Shown one piece after another: positions 7,020 to 8,649 of a stretch of DNA of 8,649 bases. Made by a program: the position numbers and the translations under genes. Position 1 is the stretch's first letter. Each line of letters opens with the position of its first letter. The notes under the pieces were generated by a model, which saw only the letters and a program-made list of their open reading frames with translations, had not been told where the DNA came from and did no database searches. Source of the stretch: VYFG01 sp964403545 (GTDB lineage: Bacteria > Pseudomonadota > Gammaproteobacteria > Arenicellales > Poriferihabitantaceae); assembly GCA_964403545.1 (NCBI GenBank), contig CAYOGN010000219.1:1-8649 (forward strand), read 5' to 3'.

Positions 7020-8649
7020 GGTAGCAGTTGTTGAATCGTTGTTGGATCTCTGTTCGTTTGGCAGGATCAATCGCTCCGGTAGCGTGAATTCGAATGATCA
7101 ACTCCGCGGAATCAAATAACTTCTGGTTTGCGGATTTCCCCATGGCTGCAGATAATCGGCCAATCTGCAATGCCATCCGCTGCTTTGCATAGACAGGAGG
7201 GGAATCGACTCCGGTATTTATTTCGAGTTGTAACAAGTATCCATTGAGTTCATCGAAACGGACATTAAAGGATCGTCGCAGGTCAGACAGTTGCTGTTGG
7301 TTTCGGGACGCGGAGAGAATCATATCCAGGCGATCCTGCATCATCTTTTGTTGCGGAGGCGCGAGAGGTTCCAGTGCTTGCCAGCGCTCGAGCACGGGCT
7401 CAATGTCAGAGTCCGGATTGTCCAGTACCAACTTCTCCAAATCGTTGCAAACGTCGGCACTGGCAAATAATTTGCTATCTGTTTGTTTCTGATCAGCCTG
7501 CTTCATTTGCCCAAGGTGCTGATTCACTTTTGTCATAGCATCCCGAAACCGCTTGTCGATTTGTCGGTTATTTTCCCTGGGGGCATTGCCGGTAGCAGAC
7601 CAGTCAGCTTTCCATTTGATGATCTGCGCTGCCAGGGTCACAGCATCTGTGCCAGAAGCAAGCAGGGCGGCTTCGATCTGGTCGCACAACTTCCGTTTTG
7701 TATCGAGTTGACTGTTCAGCTGCAGATCAATTGCTTTCCTGGTCTGTCTCGATTTGTCGTAGACAGCATCACATGCCGCAGTAAACTGTTTCCATACCGA
7801 TTGCTCCTTGCTACGCTTTCCAGATACGGTTACCTGCCATTTTTTCTTCAGTAGTTGCAAGTCAGCAATCGCTTTGCGGGAATCTTCGAGCGTGGTCAGA
7901 GTGTTAATCTCGGCAATCAGGTCTTTGCGCTGTGCAAAATTACGCTTGTGTTCTCGATCCAGCGGGCCATCATATTTTTCAAGAATCAAATCAAATCGTT
8001 TCTGTAAAGGCTTCCGGTCCCTGTATTCGGCACCTCCAGCTTTGCGCCAATGCGATTGCTGTTCACGAATCAGATTTTGCAGTTTTTTCCACTCCGGGTT
8101 TCGCCAGTCAATCCTGTTGTATTCATCTTCCAGTTTTTGGCAAATTTCGGTTCTGGCCTGACTCGCCTGTATTCTTTGTTTTCGTTGCTGTTCGAACAGG
8201 GCCTTGCAAGGCTCGTAGGCCTTGCAGCAGGCCGTATCGAATTTCTTATAAAGCTGATTATCACCTCCTTCACCAGAATTGTCCCACTCTTTCCATTGCG
8301 CTCGAGCTTGTTTGATCCGCGAAGCTATCTTGTCCAGATTTTTCTCGGTGCCGGGTAAATTTTTGATCTCTTCAATGATTTTTTCCCTGGATTTGAGGGT
8401 TCCCCAATGACGCCAAGATAAAAGTTTTTTGATCTTTGGTTGCAAAACCTCAATTTCATTGATTACTTTCTGTCGGCGCTGGCTTGAAAGGCCACGAATT
8501 TTATTGAGGCCATTGATAATGCTTTGTTCCAGTTGCTGGGATTTCTTCAGATCGCCCAATTCAAGCTCTTCTTTTAGCTGGGTTATCTGTTGCTCAATGG
8601 TTGCATATTGTTTGTTGCGCAGTTCTACCTGGTCATGAACTCGGCTTCG
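7009..8649 (-). CDS. DUF349 repeat protein, 5' end outside the window
   Basis: Hydrophilic, highly charged, mostly helical protein of unknown function, probably cytoplasmic. The frame stays open to the right edge (546 codons visible) with no ATG in the 30 codons above the TTG at 8559, and those codons continue a Glu/Gln/Lys-rich coiled-coil-like helix; I therefore treat the gene as partial and do not accept TTG 8559 as the start. Numbering from the edge codon, four DUF349 repeats have a Trp followed 18 residues later by Phe: W119/F137, W201/F219, W271/F289, W350/F368, with K-[KRQ]-F before each Phe. A decayed fifth copy has W423 and Leu441 (MQDRLDMIL, against LQKRFDLIL in copy two). Repeat one carries unusual clustered cysteines (CC-x5-C, residues 141-148). 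The C-terminal 100 residues are a separate helical region. It is followed by fumarase after one base. Domain identity is family knowledge; role is unknown. Confidence 0.85.
   Translation of the reverse strand, partial: RSRVHDQVELRNKQYATIEQQITQLKEELELGDLKKSQQLEQSIINGLNKIRGLSSQRRQKVINEIEVLQPKIKKLLSWRHWGTLKSREKIIEEIKNLPGTEKNLDKIASRIKQARAQWKEWDNSGEGGDNQLYKKFDTACCKAYEPCKALFEQQRKQRIQASQARTEICQKLEDEYNRIDWRNPEWKKLQNLIREQQSHWRKAGGAEYRDRKPLQKRFDLILEKYDGPLDREHKRNFAQRKDLIAEINTLTTLEDSRKAIADLQLLKKKWQVTVSGKRSKEQSVWKQFTAACDAVYDKSRQTRKAIDLQLNSQLDTKRKLCDQIEAALLASGTDAVTLAAQIIKWKADWSATGNAPRENNRQIDKRFRDAMTKVNQHLGQMKQADQKQTDSKLFASADVCNDLEKLVLDNPDSDIEPVLERWQALEPLAPPQQKMMQDRLDMILSASRNQQQLSDLRRSFNVRFDELNGYLLQLEINTGVDSPPVYAKQRMALQIGRLSAAMGKSANQKLFDSAELIIRIHATGAIDPAKRTEIQQRFNNCYQAI

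Noticed and set aside
7008..7070. N-terminal extension of fumarase starting at TTG 7070
   Set aside because: The added residues overlap the DUF349 coding end in another frame, do not resemble fumarase, and ATG 7007 gives the expected N-terminus and length.
8201..8212. 12-bp perfect palindrome GCCTTGCAAGGC in the DUF349 gene
   Set aside because: Expected by chance at this window length; coding sequence and a local CKA duplication explain it.
7244..8358. Several plus-strand open frames of about 80-127 codons
   Set aside because: Antisense shadows of the DUF349 gene; Cys/Ser/Phe-rich translations with no family resemblance.

Overview
The window looks like chromosomal DNA from a gammaproteobacterium. 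The evidence is a two-domain class I fumarase whose N-terminus closely resembles the roughly 500-residue Pseudomonas-type enzymes, a DUF349 repeat protein of the proteobacterial kind, and lipopolysaccharide-type glycosyltransferase and ligase genes. Genus cannot be fixed from the sequence. I see no mobile element, CRISPR array, rRNA or tRNA.

Left part (1-3386) is a surface-polysaccharide block, most likely lipopolysaccharide core or O-antigen assembly. A family 2 glycosyltransferase on the minus strand (32-832) is divergent from a plus-strand pair: a polytopic O-antigen ligase/polymerase-like membrane protein (1062-2300), then a GT-B glycosyltransferase of family GT4 type (2304-3386) starting at TTG three bases after the ligase stop. 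The 229-base divergent spacer holds a 20-base dyad that encloses a perfect TATAAT on the plus strand and overlaps a perfect TTGACA on the minus strand.

Middle part (3387-5461): a 215-base spacer with two small dyads and a good ribosome binding site leads into an SLC13-family permease with two RCK_C domains between its transmembrane halves (3602-5461, GTG start). It converges on the next block with only 25 bases between the stops and no evident hairpin terminator.

Right part (5487-8649, minus strand): a DUF349 repeat protein, open through the right edge of the window and so 5'-truncated here, is followed after one base by class I fumarase. The TAA-T-ATG junction implies an operon with translational coupling. 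The fumarase start used here (7007) is downstream of the longest possible reading frame because the extra residues lie inside the DUF349 gene.

Functionally, the left genes would build and attach surface glycan at the inner membrane and periplasm. The right genes supply a TCA-cycle enzyme, with the permease possibly moving organic or inorganic anions. No clearly new multi-gene system is visible. The items most worth a second look are the regular DUF349 repeats (four with invariant W-to-F spacing plus a decayed fifth), their tight coupling to fumarase, and the divergent-promoter dyad.
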